Of a DNA stretch of 64,000 bases, positions 54,250 through 64,000 are shown piece by piece. The stretch is from positions 72,461,416 through 72,525,415 of the forward strand of contig CM049315.1 in assembly GCA_026874595.1 (NCBI GenBank), read 5' to 3'. The first letter of the stretch is position 1, and every line of letters begins with the position of its first letter. The notes under the pieces are model-generated. The model searched no databases and was not told where the DNA came from. It saw only the letters and a list, made by a program, of their open reading frames with translations. The DNA is from Sipunculus nudus. Lineage: Eukaryota; Annelida; Sipuncula; Golfingiida; Sipunculidae. Position numbers and translations under genes: made by a program.

Positions 54250-54290
54250 CTGATGAGTGCAGCATGTTGCACGAAACTACGTAGTAGTTC
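54250..54290 (+). ncRNA. Hammerhead-ribozyme-like core (incomplete)
   Basis: CTGATGA (54250-54256) is followed by a perfect 5-bp stem GTGCA/TGCAC with a 6-nt loop (54257-54272), then GAAA (54273-54276) and a small CTAC-GTA-GTAG hairpin (54277-54287) followed by TT. This is the order of a type I hammerhead: core, stem II, GAAA, stem III, cleavage triplet. I cannot pair the flanks into stem I, so self-cleavage is doubtful. Such motifs are known from Penelope-like elements and retrozymes; no reverse transcriptase is adjacent. It may be a decayed terminal piece of one. Confidence 0.3.
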
Positions 54291-54648
54291 ACCACAAGAA
54301 CCAATTCAGTAAAGGTAAATGAAACTACTACAAACTTCATCATACGCCCCCCACTCGAGTTTTGTTTATTCTTCATAGTTACACATAATCACTCTAAACT
54401 AATGAACGGCCACAAAGAGACCTATGCCAGTGACATTTATTCCTGGTGGTTTGTAGAAAATAGCTTTTAGCAAATTTATTTTCAGAGCCAAAATAATATT
54501 TGCCGATGCATATATTAGATTCTAAATGCTCACTACAGTCGAAAAGAGCCATTACTTTTCATGTTAAAATGGTGCAATTTATTAGCCATTTTATACCTTA
54601 TTTTTTTATTCAATAGCAGTGTTATGAATATAATTCTATTGTTCAATT

Positions 54649-54651
<3 letters not shown>

Positions 54652-54699
<48 letters not shown>
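54652..54699. repeat. (AT)n microsatellite
   Basis: About 24 uninterrupted AT dinucleotides. Confidence 0.98.
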
Positions 54700-54702
<3 letters not shown>

Positions 54703-55167
54703 AAATGTATTTTGAATTTCTAGCCTTTCGGCTTCGTAGATTTATATCCTTTTCAGATGTATTGTATTTATTTTGCTACAACAGATGAAGTTAGCATACG
54801 AAAGATTCAAGAAATGGAGAGTAAGTTACGCTTCACTTGATCAAGAGTGGGTATCGCTTATCAGAGATAAAGTTAAACATTGATAGACAGTTGGTGAACA
54901 AATAAAAATTTGTATAATCGGTGAGAAGTTAGCTTACCCGGTTTCTGTCTCGTGTGAGTGATATTAAGGACAAAGATTCATTATATATGCCATTTGTTTC
55001 CTACTTTTTATTAGCCCAGGAATACGAGTTAACCTAAGAAACAATGAAAAGATCAGTATAAAGGAGATGGTAGTGTACGAAGGCAATATAGGTGTTTCCA
55101 GAGACAATGCTGTGAAGAACAGCCATTATCGAGCAGAAAAAGCGTCACTATTCAGTCGGGCAAGTTC

Positions 55168-56737
55168 GTAAAGGTTACCTAAAAATAATGATAAAACGTT
55201 TTATTTATCAAGAGCTTTGAATATTGTAAACAAAATTTTACTACATTTTTTTTAACCATCATCATTTTCTACTGTTATATTCTAACTAACAATATAGGTT
55301 TATAGCACTAGAGCTATGTTTTGCATTGATAATAGAGATGAAAATAGACTTAGTTATGCTCTCTCTGTTTAAGAGTCCTGTATGTCTGGGGGAAGGATCC
55401 AAAAGAGGGGCAGTGGTAAATAGGATATAAGATCTGGAGCATCTCATGAAGGCAATAATAATAAGTCCTGAAATTCAAGAACTCTAAATAGGATTCTGAA
55501 TAATGTGAAAACTAATTTCAAAGTGAATAGTGTTTCATGTATTAGCTCCTGGAGTTTGTAAGAAGATGTGTGCACTGCCAGGCTTGTTATATTTGACTTT
55601 GTATGGGCATTGCTATAACAGGCATGAACAGAACTTCTGTGTTCATTTTGTTTAATATTAGACTTCCGGTTGCGTAAAAGAGACACAATAGTGATCACCA
55701 GTTATCAAAGGAAGGGGCATTTTGTGGACTCGTCTTAGGACGCCTGTTTTCTTATCGCCGCTTGATTTATATATTTCAAAATAGTGACAAAAAGAAGGAA
55801 GTCAACCCTCTTAAATATTAGGTTTATTATCATATCACTGGAAAATGGTGGGGAACATCGACATAACGCACTCATTCAATGAATTTAAAGTCAACTGAAT
55901 TACGAAAACTTAAATGCATAATCTCATATATGACTCACCATCACTGAAATGGTTATGACTATGCATAACACAATGCAAACCCTCTCATTCGCTGTGTCAA
56001 GGTAATCCTTAAAGGAGGCGGTATTCTATGGTGTCTCCACTTAAACGCCCCTCCAGGAGAGCAGATGCTAATATATATAACATTCTGGGAACATTGCATC
56101 TACCTCGATTGTGGATACATTTTTAATTTTCTGTGTTTTTAAAACATTTCTGCATCTTTTCGCTTTTTTTAAAAAAAGGAGGATTACTTAAACATAGAAA
56201 ACATTGAGATTGACACTTAATAAAATTATTAAAATTATTATACAATATATTTTTACTTTAAAATGTGTATTTAGTGATTCATTGTTCTGGGACATCTGTT
56301 TGTTTCCAACTGGAGGCAGAACACCTTAGCTTATTAAATGTCTATCTGTTACCACACACCCTCATATGGAAAAACACCCATCAAGCTTTATCATTAGATC
56401 AAATAATTAAATAAATAGGAATAACAGTGATTTTTTGGGCCAACAGTGATTCCAACGATCAACACTATTATAACAGTGCTTTCTCCAGTCCTTGGTCATA
56501 CTCACTTTCACGGAAATCTCCGCAATGGGATATAAGTTGCAGCCTATCATTATATCTTTATTGTTTGCACTTCATTCTTCACTGATTCATGTTAGTCTGG
56601 GAGAATGAGGATCAGGTGACAATTTTATAATACAATTACCTCTTCTATTTATAAATCATAAACATTAAAAGTTCCTGTATTGAACAAAAGCAATATAAAT
56701 GTGAATTTATACACATGTTTTGATGTTTATAACGCAG
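55168..56737. other. Intron-like region of unit 3, partly shared with unit 2
   Basis: 55616-55760 matches 47680-47770 of unit 2 (CTTCCGGTTG, then CATTTTGTGGACTCGTCTTAG against CATTGTGTGGAATCGTCTTAG). 56640-56737 matches 47995-48081 (ATAAATCATAAAC, then ACACATGTTTTGAT and the alpha acceptor). The 880 bp between these two matches has no counterpart in unit 2: an insertion here or a deletion there. Nothing else recognised. Confidence 0.55.
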
Positions 56738-57560
56738 TTCAATATACTGAGATAAAACAACAAGAGAAAGACTGAAGAGAGTTTCAAGAAAAATGATACA
56801 GCATGGATTGCTAAACACACTTACGAGGCTAGCGCATTTCTACTGGCTCCAAGGTCACCTATAGTCAGGGGGAAAGGTAATGAAGGGGTTTGTATGGACA
56901 TAATTCGACACATAACATAATGTTGTATGAACTCGATATCTAGGACTGTCTCTGTTTGAGGAAGCCAAATAATCATCTTATACATACAGAAATCAGAATG
57001 AGGTAAAATCATTGATAAATATTAAAAGATTAGAGTTTCTTTTATATCTGCTACTGGTAAAGCTAAAAATAGTAATCAAAACAGTGATCACAAGTTTGTA
57101 TTTCACCAGAAGATGCGCGATGCCAAATGTCCCTTTACCATGATGCCCCTGTGCTTTTGTGTGTACCGAAGATTTTGCCATACGTCTTTTTCACTCTAAC
57201 ACAAAGGCCTTCCATTATTTCAAAGATTGCATAACAGATTATTTCGCCAAAATACGACAGTCTGGGGTAGATAGATGAATATCACTTTCGTCGATTCCTA
57301 TCCCAAGGTCACCGTTCATGTTGTTCAATATGCGGAAAAAGCACCAAATGGACACATCAAGGAGACCGGCAAGTAAGTAGTTGTACTTGTTATCGTTGCT
57401 TGTCCAGAAACCTAATTCGAAAAATACGTCATGTTTCAATAGTTAATCTCCTGATTTTTTAGAAGTGTGGTCGTCTTCACAGTGGATCTTGAACACTGAA
57501 AGCTGCCGACGATATATGGAGCACTCTATGATTGTGCCTGACTACAAACTAATAAATAAA

Positions 57561-58261
57561 CGTGATTCATCCAGTTAATGCAAAAAAATTAAATCACTTG
57601 AGAATGCCCCATTTTGACATAATGATCCCTGTAATGGTGGCGGGTGTTTTGTTAAAAGTAAGAACATCCAACATTTACTCTTTTTTTTCAAAGCAGTCTA
57701 AACCTGTTTTTTTATGCATATTGCTATACCCTCTTAAAAACTGAAGAAAAGCATAAGTGCCAAACGCAGCTCAGAAGGAGGGTTGTCCTAAGTAATATAA
57801 ACTATCTTCAAATACATATAATTATATGTTTGTGTTTACTAAATATGAATGGTCCACATGTAGCGGAGTTGATATAACAATAAACTTACGTATTCAGTAT
57901 CGCAGACTTAAATGCAGACGATACTTACTGGAATAGCAAACTCCTGATTTTCCCATATCAATAATTAAGGTAATAAAAATAGTTTTTACATCAAGGACAA
58001 ATTTATAATGAAAGAGCACATTTGTTTTTCTGGTAAATTCTTAAAAGGGGACCACTGTACATACCTTGGAATGTAGTTTCTAATTATATGATCTCGGGAC
58101 TGTTAATAATAATAATAATAATGATAATAATATATTAAGATATGGGCTACCAAGGGAGCTTTTACAAGCCAAACTAGACTGATTGATCATCATTATCGGA
58201 AGCTAAATTCTCTTTCCCAAAAAGGCATATAATTCCTTTTAATATCACCTTTAACATTTGA
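57561..58261. other. Spacer with an AAT-rich microsatellite
   Basis: No gene is seen. A TAA/TAATAATGATAATAA simple repeat lies at about 58104-58130. Confidence 0.6.
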
Positions 58262-59294
58262 CTTTTTACGTTCATAAAAAAGTATGAATTATCAAACGCT
58301 CTGTTTGAAGAAACAGAATTATGGTGCAGTAAACTCTTGAATGTTGCCTGTAACGGTACGAGCTCTGTATTCCTTCAGGTAAGTCTTTTATCAGAAATAA
58401 TTACACGTAATGATAACTTTCAGTGACGTGTAGCAATCCAGGGTAAAGGTTGGGAAATGGGTTTTAAGGTCGTATATTTTCTGCCGACTAATGATTTAAA
58501 CATAAAGGTCAGCATTTCTCAAGTGAATGTTAACAAAAGAAATTCGGAATTTGTATGTAGGTGGGGTTAACATGGTGCGTAGAGGACATACGGAAAGAAT
58601 GGGAAGGAAACGTGCAAATGCCGGGACAGATATTATCGTCTACATGCCATTAACTCTGAATGAGGATAAAAGCTGGGTATTTAAGGATAGCCATATTGAT
58701 TTAATAAGAAAAGGATATGATTGTAAAATAAATGAAAAGTGATAATTAGCAATCGAGACATAAAGGGTATCAGTGAGAGCTGTCTGAGGTTCCCTCATTT
58801 CAAGTCGTTGCCAATATTTGATTCAACAATTCAAAAGCGACCAGTTGACAACTCGTTTGGTAACAGGGTTAGCTGTCAGCTACAATCAACGGTGCATTTC
58901 CAATGTATTCGACGTTCCACTGTAACGCTATTTTTGTACGATGCAATTGATATTACTCTGTATGACACTGGGGATTTTTTGCATGCTCTCTCATTCCAAA
59001 GCTGCTCTCATATCAGGTGACCTAGAATTATTATTTTTAAGATTCTGATTTAACTAATGATTTACTATAAATATAAGGATAAACAATCAGGTTTTCCTTT
59101 GAAATCTTTAATTATTCAATTTAAATATGATTATTGGAATAACCTTGTGGTGAAAATCTTGTATTCTTTAATGCAGAGATGCATTAAGAAATTAGACATC
59201 AAGATGATGACTTTGAAGAGAGGTTTAAGGAAATTGATATTGCCATGATTGATGACAGGTATTATATGCCTGAGGCATTTTTATGTCCCCAAGG
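58262..59294 (+). pseudogene. Exon-like relics, including a fourth exon-alpha relative
   Basis: 58262-58378 is an open stretch encoding KKYELSNALFEETELWCSKL, then VACNGTSSVFLQ, and ending at a perfect donor CAG|GTAAGT. From an acceptor at 58559-58560 a phase-0 frame is open to 58653, overlapped by another open frame to 58742 (IIVYMPLTLNEDKSWVFK) and a third to 59020 (STVTLFLYDAIDITLYD). This pattern fits coding sequence broken by frameshifts. 59177-59294 resembles exon alpha (EIRHQDDDFEERFKEIDIA, then YMPEAFLCP), with an early in-frame TAA and a donor G|GTAAAG. Downstream sequence (ATCTATCGTCATTTGACTA) matches that after exon alpha of unit A, so this relic and unit A are closest kin. No family recognised. 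Confidence 0.35.
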
Positions 59295-59436
59295 GTAAAG
59301 ATAAGAAGTTATTCATCTATCGTCATTTGACTATATTAACAGCACAGGCCAATTACTCTGAGGTGTGGTTTCAACGTTTCAGGTTGCTTTTAATTGAATA
59401 GGTTTATAAAAGAAAATATATGTGGCCTGTTGTTCG

Positions 59437-59515
59437 CGTTAAGGACCGACCTCGGCTGAGATTCGAACTCACGATCTCCCGGCTTGAGTCCTTTGCTCTA
59501 ACTCTGAGCCGGTTA
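59437..59515 (-). mobile_element. tRNA-derived SINE head
   Basis: On the minus strand the stretch reads as a tRNA-like internal RNA polymerase III promoter: an A-box region GGCTCAGAGTTAGAGC (about 59495-59510) and a B box GAGTTCGAATCTC (about 59458-59470), spaced as in tRNA genes. The anticodon arm does not pair well and the acceptor stem is poor, so it is a SINE head or tRNA pseudogene rather than a tRNA. The body beyond it was not recognised. Confidence 0.7.
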
Positions 59516-60285
59516 ATACTGATACTAAATTTCCTAGGTGAATACTACCTTTGTTCAAGTAAACAGCATTACAAAAAAAAAATCACGGATGGAAAAGAGT
59601 TAGCTTCGCATTAATATTCTAACTAACCACTAACTTCTATCACACGATCAAAATAGCATACATGAAAAATATCTATTCATATACCTGAATTTCTATTTAT
59701 ATATATCTGACATTTATTTTCAGCCGTGATCATTTCATATTTGAAATATTTAAAAAATAAAAAAAAAGATCACTGAAATTATTTGACGAAAAGTTAAAGT
59801 GACTAAAATATGATGTATTAAGGTGTGTGATTAAGGTAGAACTATCATCAAACTACCTTGTTTCAGGTTTTAAGTCCCAAGGGAACACATGTATTGCATC
59901 CTCAGCATATACTCTATCAGATCTTTAGTAGCAATATAATTTACTTTGTCCGGAAATAAAAAAAAAAATGACCAACTGTGTATTAGTTTTTACAAAACAC
60001 GCAATACATCTCACACCTGTCAGCATGCTTTTAACAGTAGCATCATCTTGAAATATACATAAATATATCCTACTTTTTACTGCATATCTTTGATATTTTC
60101 TTCTATTTAATTATAATTTTAAAATTCTAGCAAATTAACAATTGATTCTTCGTTTATGATGGTCGGTGACTGCCTTCCAAAGTAAAATAATAATTAGAAA
60201 AAACCTGTTTCAGGACATATGTCTTCAAACAAATGTGCAAAATTTGATAGTGTTATGCCTATCAATAATTAAAACCAACTGTGAT
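59516..60285. other. AT-rich spacer, nothing recognised
   Basis: Several A-rich runs (for example 59755-59767 and 59958-59969) but no gene or element that I can support. Confidence 0.5.
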
Positions 60286-60300
60286 CAGTGGCGGATCCAG
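60286..60300. repeat. hAT-type terminal-like motif
   Basis: CAGTGGCGGATCCAG resembles the CAGNGGCGGATCCAG ends that I recall for non-autonomous hAT elements in many animals. A partner inverted end was not found, so this may be a solitary relic. Confidence 0.3.
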
Positions 60301-60560
60301 GATTTTGATATAGAGGTAGAACAACTGTCATAAAAGTGTGATTTATATGTACTTAACTTAGCATTTTCATTGAAAAGGAAGCGTCCAATATTTAATAAAA
60401 AATTACAAGGCCATATGATTAGTCTCCTTTGAGACCTTAAATAGAGGGATTTGTGAAGGAACTTTGCGATGATTGGATATTTAAATCTTTTTAAATTAGA
60501 CTCAGCAGCATAGTGAGCATTTGATACATGGCACGTATTAATTTTGAGACCCTTCATATA

Positions 60561-62463
60561 GAATTGCTTTAAAATAACTAACGTTGCAGTCCATCGTGAC
60601 ATGTTCATTGAACAGAGATCGAAGGTCAATCGCCAAATTAAACTGTCAAAGACTAGTTACTATAGTAACAAGATTGCAGAGTGTCAAGACAACTCGAAGG
60701 AGTTGTTCAGAGTGGTAAACACCTTGCTGGGTAAGGATAAGACGGTACCTCTTCAAAGGAAGCCAGTTACTGACCTAGTTGAAGTTTTCAGTTACTTCTT
60801 TGTCTCCAAGATACAGGATATCAGGGAGTCCATTCGAGCAGACATTTCTTACTCTGGACCTACATTTTCGAGCACTCGCGTACTTACTCCCATGAGAAAT
60901 TTGGCTCCTGCCACCGTGGACGAAATCGGGCGTATTATCTCAGCATCTGCCTCCAAGCAATGCGACCTTGACCACCTACCGACCAGACTGCTGAAGGCAT
61001 GTTCCAAGGAATTAACTCCTGTCATTACACACATGGTTAACCTGTCACTTTCAACCGGTGTATTTCCGCAGGACTACAAAACCGCTCTCGTCAGCCCGCT
61101 TATTAAGAAATCTACACTTGATCCTGAAGTTTTAAAAAACTTTAGACCTGTCTCTAATTTGGCGTTTGTTTCCAAAGTGATGGAGAAGGTCGTGTGTTCA
61201 CGACTCCGCAAACATCTTGTAGATAATAATTTAGAGGAGCCGTATCAATAAGCTTATCGGGCTCGACACTCCACAGAGATTGCTACTTTGAGAGTACATA
61301 ATGACATCCAGTGTGCTCTTGGAGAGAATAATTGTGTACTTCTAGTCATGATTGACTTGTCAGCTGCCTTTGATACGGTCAGTCATGAGATCTTGCTTGA
61401 TACACTTCGGTCAATGGGAGTTACTGGCACTGCCCTAGAATGGTTTGAATCATATCTTTGTAAACGTAGCCAGTCAGTCCAGATTAAAGAGATTAAGTCT
61501 AAGTTACGAATATTGGACTGTGGTGTGCCCCAGGGCTCTGTCTTAGGACCTGTCCTCTTTACTCTTTACACTGCTCCCTTAGGTACTTTACTGCATGAGC
61601 GTGGTTTTTATAATATGTATGCTGATGATTCTATTTTTTATTTGATTTTCAGGCCTGAGCACCTCAGCAATAACATCACATATATGGAGGCTACTGCTGG
61701 TTTAGTACGTAAGTGGATGGCCAACAACAGCTTGAAAATGAATGATGATAAAACAGAGGTGATGCTGATTACACCTAAACATTTGGCGACAAAGATTAAA
61801 TGTCCAAATCTTCTAATCGGCGAACATAAAGTTCAACCATCTCAGTGGATTCGAAGCCTTGGTGTTTACTTTGATTCTCATTCCACCATGGAGCTGCATG
61901 TGAACACCATATGCCGTGTGGCCTACATGCATCTCCACAACATCTATAAAATAAAAGCGTATTCGGATCAACGCTCTCTTGAGCGCCTGATCCACGCTTT
62001 TGTCACCACCAAGTTAGATTATGGAAATGCTTTACTTCTTGGATATCCGGCTTCATTAATTCAGAGGCTTCAGTGAGTTCAAAACAGCGCAGCCCGTATA
62101 CTAAGTGGATGTGACAAGTATGATCATATTACACCTGTATTGCGGGAGCTGCACTGGCTCCCTGTAAGTCAGCGTATTAAATTTAAGGTGGCCATAATAC
62201 TTTTCAAGACCAAACATCCCATGGCCCCGGTCTACTTACAGCATATAATTCATTTGTACACACCATTTAGATGCCTCAGATCGGCCGATCATGACTTACT
62301 TTTGTTCCACATATAAAGTCTTCCATGGTTGCTCAAAGAGCATTTTGTGTGGCAGGTCCCACTTTGTGGAATTCATTTCCTTTAGAATTAAGAAAAGCTG
62401 AGAGCCTAACTGCTTTTAAAAAAAATGCTTAAGACATACTTATTTGTGCAATATTTCGATTAG
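60561..62463 (+). mobile_element. CR1/L2-like LINE, 5'-truncated, reverse transcriptase pseudogene
   Basis: One reading frame encodes the C-terminal part of ORF2 of a CR1/L2-group non-LTR retrotransposon. Landmarks: a basic KVNRQIK/YYSNKI lead (60620-60690), LKNFRPVSNLAFVSKVMEKV (about 61132-61190), MIDLSAAFDTVSHEILLDTL (about 61348), VPQGSVLGPVLFTLY (about 61528), the catalytic YADD (61618-61629), SLGVYFD (about 61855) and the post-RT phrase HITPVLRELHWLPVSQRI (about 62127). Breaks: TAA at 61249-61251; TGA at 62074-62076, probably from CGA; a one-base loss near 62304; and one extra A in the A8 run 62418-62425, after which the first frame resumes and ends at TAG 62461-62463. The endonuclease domain is absent, as is usual for 5'-truncated LINE copies. 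It cannot encode a working enzyme. Confidence 0.93.
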
Positions 62464-63534
62464 CTGTGATTTTGCATATGTGCAGATTGATATATTTCCA
62501 GAACACTATAAACTACATGGTAGATAAAAGTAAACAGACCATAACTGATGCCTTATTTCTCAACTACTTCATTTCGGCACTGTGATGTTTTACTATACAT
62601 GCGTAGATATTTACGTACACGCAATATTTATCAATACTATGAGGGAAGAAGCATTTCCATTTGAAAAGGTATGGGGTAATCCTGCCTGAAATCTTACCGT
62701 CCTTTGACCAAGAAGCGTTTCCAGTCGTTTGCATTGTTCGAGTCCTCTTGAAGTATGCGGGTTATCGTAGGAGAAGAAGGAGGTGGGTCAGCAGGAGATA
62801 AAAATTATCTCTGGTTACATCCATAGTGCAATTAAGATGAAAGGCCTTATGAAGTATGCAAGACAGCAACAAAAATTAAAGTAAACAAATTAATGACATA
62901 ATGAACGTTAAAGGGGAAACGTGCCGTCTTTGTCCCCAACCGGATCTGAAGGGTTTTCTGAAAAATTATCATTTCATTATTTTTGACGATATTAAGCACT
63001 TTACCTTGTACTTAAACAGTTTTCATTTCAAGTTTCTGATAAAAACAAGTGTCAACTGGATGTGTTGTTAATGAAAAGTGTCTGTGCTGTGTAAAAGCTT
63101 TATGCGATAACATGCAAATGTCTTTATATAGAACTTCTCTTAAATTTTCTATAATTCAAACTGAAATTATTCTTATAGCATTGAAAGCTGTGTCCAGTGG
63201 TCATAAACTTAATATTTAAACCTCGGACCGTGGCACTCAAACAAAGATGAGTTATGAGACATCGCAATAATGGTAGTTACAGTTCATGTACATTTTAATG
63301 CACTGCACAACATCTCAACTTGAAAGTCCTTACAAATAAAAATGACTTCCCTTATGTTATTGAGCATCCAGTCGGGATTAACATTAGTTAGAATTTAATC
63401 ACTGTTCAAGTGATTGACTTCTTTATTTTATTTACAAACTATTCAATTAGCATATATATTCGAATACTTTATCGTATTTATCATATAATTACAAACATAT
63501 TACCCTCATCCGTATACTTCATACACTCAACGTG
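62464..63534. other. Stretch with no recognised gene
   Basis: The first part is probably LINE 3' UTR, but I see no clear tail repeat or target-site duplication. The rest is AT-rich and probably the 5' flank or an intron of the gene that begins at 63535. Confidence 0.45.
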
Positions 63535-64000
63535 ATGACATTGATTTTGTTCAGACGATTCATCGGCGAGAACACTACGATTTTCATTATCATGGCAGGT
63601 ATTTTGGTCATCTCTGGATGTTTCCCCGCAAGTCTGTATTGCGGAAGCATTGCAAACGAGGAAGGTAAATTTAAATGATTTCTAAATATCCTTCTGTGTA
63701 CATGGTATTTTAAATGCCGTAATCGAAATTCAAGTTTTCTTCGCTATATGTTGTTCAACAATCAGACATTTGTAACTGAAATAATCATGGGCGAATGTAG
63801 ACAAACTTAATCATGAAACTTTTATTTTCATACTGCCCAGTCGATGGCTGCGATTTCACCGACCTTGATTCGTCTACCTTACCTGTAGTCTATTTCATGA
63901 ATAATGAACAAACCTGCAAATGTTTTGGCAAAAACACTATCGCCACTAAAAATCCAACGAGCAAAATGTAAGCAAAATGTAATCCATAGACCTCAGAGCC
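63535..64000 (+). CDS. 5' exons of a probable membrane-anchored or secreted protein (partial)
   Basis: Exon 1, 63535-63664: ATG, MTLILFRRFIGENTT, then a hydrophobic run IFIIMAGILVISGCF, ending at a strong donor GAAG|GTAAAT (phase 1). Intron 63665-63840 has a pyrimidine-rich acceptor TACTGCCCAG. Exon 2, 63841-63967, continues in phase with VDGCDFTDLDSSTLPVV and a CKCFGKN motif, then probably splices at AAT|GTAAGC; unspliced it would stop at 63969-63971. The basic RR before the hydrophobic run fits a type II signal anchor. If translation begins at the internal ATG at 63592 instead, it would be a cleavable signal peptide. Cysteines in exon 2 suggest an extracellular domain. Neither exon resembles the family upstream. 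No family recognised. Confidence 0.45.

Larger units (their letters stand above)
53676..55019. other. Long intron-like region of unit 3
   Basis: Outside the ribozyme-like motif and an AT microsatellite I see no gene. 53930-54360 is less AT-rich than its surroundings and may be a mobile-element remnant; it includes a hairpin GTGCGTT/AACGCAC at about 54077-54104. An open frame at 53695-53898 is unsupported by splice sites. Confidence 0.4.
53587..57560 (+). pseudogene. Unit 3: longest copy of the secreted-protein family, broken
   Basis: Signal-peptide exon 53587-53675: MRKVVPLTSIFVFLPLRCQS, then a run of ten A that puts the donor ACG|GTAATA one base out of the unit 1 phase. Exon 2 55020-55167: acceptor TTATTAGCCCAG, about 49 open codons in phase 1 (IRVNLRNNEKISIKE, then VVYEGNIGVSRDNAV), donor TTC|GTAAAG, phase 2. 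Exon alpha 56738-56876: three single-base indels relative to unit 2, then IAKHTYEASAFLLAP and a clean donor G|GTAATG. Exon beta 57261-57372: TAG near its start, then PKVTVHVVQYAEKAPNG and KETG, with perfect donor GTAAGT. Exon delta 57463-57531: a 7-base deletion and a TGA before LKAADDIWSTL-TGA. AATAAA at 57551. Introns are much longer than in unit 2. Family not recognised. Confidence 0.55.

Noticed and set aside
54782-54890. Short frame starting MKLAYERFKKW with GTAAGT after 36 bp
   Set aside because: It does not fit the exon phases of the family and has no paralog in other units. It might be chance.
59437-59515. Functional tRNA gene
   Set aside because: The A and B boxes are present, but the anticodon and acceptor stems do not pair, so a SINE head is the better call.
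60285-60629. 114-codon ORF on the minus strand
   Set aside because: It overlaps the LINE start on the opposite strand and has no protein-like pattern; probably chance.

Overview
This is non-coding-rich eukaryotic nuclear DNA. The genes are split by GT-AG introns, and the window holds CR1/L2-type LINE sequence, a tRNA-derived SINE, long dispersed repeats and a macrosatellite. The satellite carries a segment of the 'GGTCAAGGTCAGGGTCAC' kind that I associate with bivalve and other lophotrochozoan genomes. A marine mollusc is my best guess; that is inference, not proof.

Positions 1-42416 are one head-to-tail array with a period of exactly 1274 bp: 33 full copies plus a 374-bp truncated copy at the right edge. 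The left end lies outside the window. Copies differ at only about eight positions that I could find, with no length change. The variants form multi-copy blocks, which points to unequal exchange or segmental amplification. The unit is not protein coding. It contains two diverged, same-direction modules about 818 bp apart. Each carries a CTCF-like 15-mer (CCGCTAGGGGGCGCT at 64-78 and CCGCCAGGGGGCGTT at 882-896). There is also an E-box plus TATA-like stretch and a cluster of nuclear-receptor half-sites. The layout recalls CTCF-binding macrosatellites such as human DXZ4.

From 42417 to about 59300 the sequence is AT-rich and holds degenerate, same-strand copies of one previously unlabelled gene family. 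I reconstruct a five-exon plan from paralogous exons: a signal-peptide exon, exon 2, then exons called here alpha, beta and delta. The intron phases agree (1, 2, 1, 2), and AATAAA follows the stop by 20-30 bp. Copies are: unit A (42888-43591, 5' end cut by the satellite), unit 1 (45415 onward), unit 2 (47455-48903), unit 3 (53587-57560) and a looser relative at 58262-59294. Each has breaks or missing exons, so a working parent probably lies elsewhere. A promoter-side block is repeated five times ahead of these units (44690, 46730, and three in a row at 50455-51560). A long dispersed repeat occurs as an inverted pair (49149-49905 and 51885-53349).

From 59400 on there is a tRNA-derived SINE (minus strand), a 5'-truncated CR1/L2-like reverse transcriptase pseudogene (60561-62463, two stops and two frameshifts), about 1 kb with nothing recognisable, and the first two exons of a probable membrane-anchored or secreted protein running off the right edge (63535 onward).
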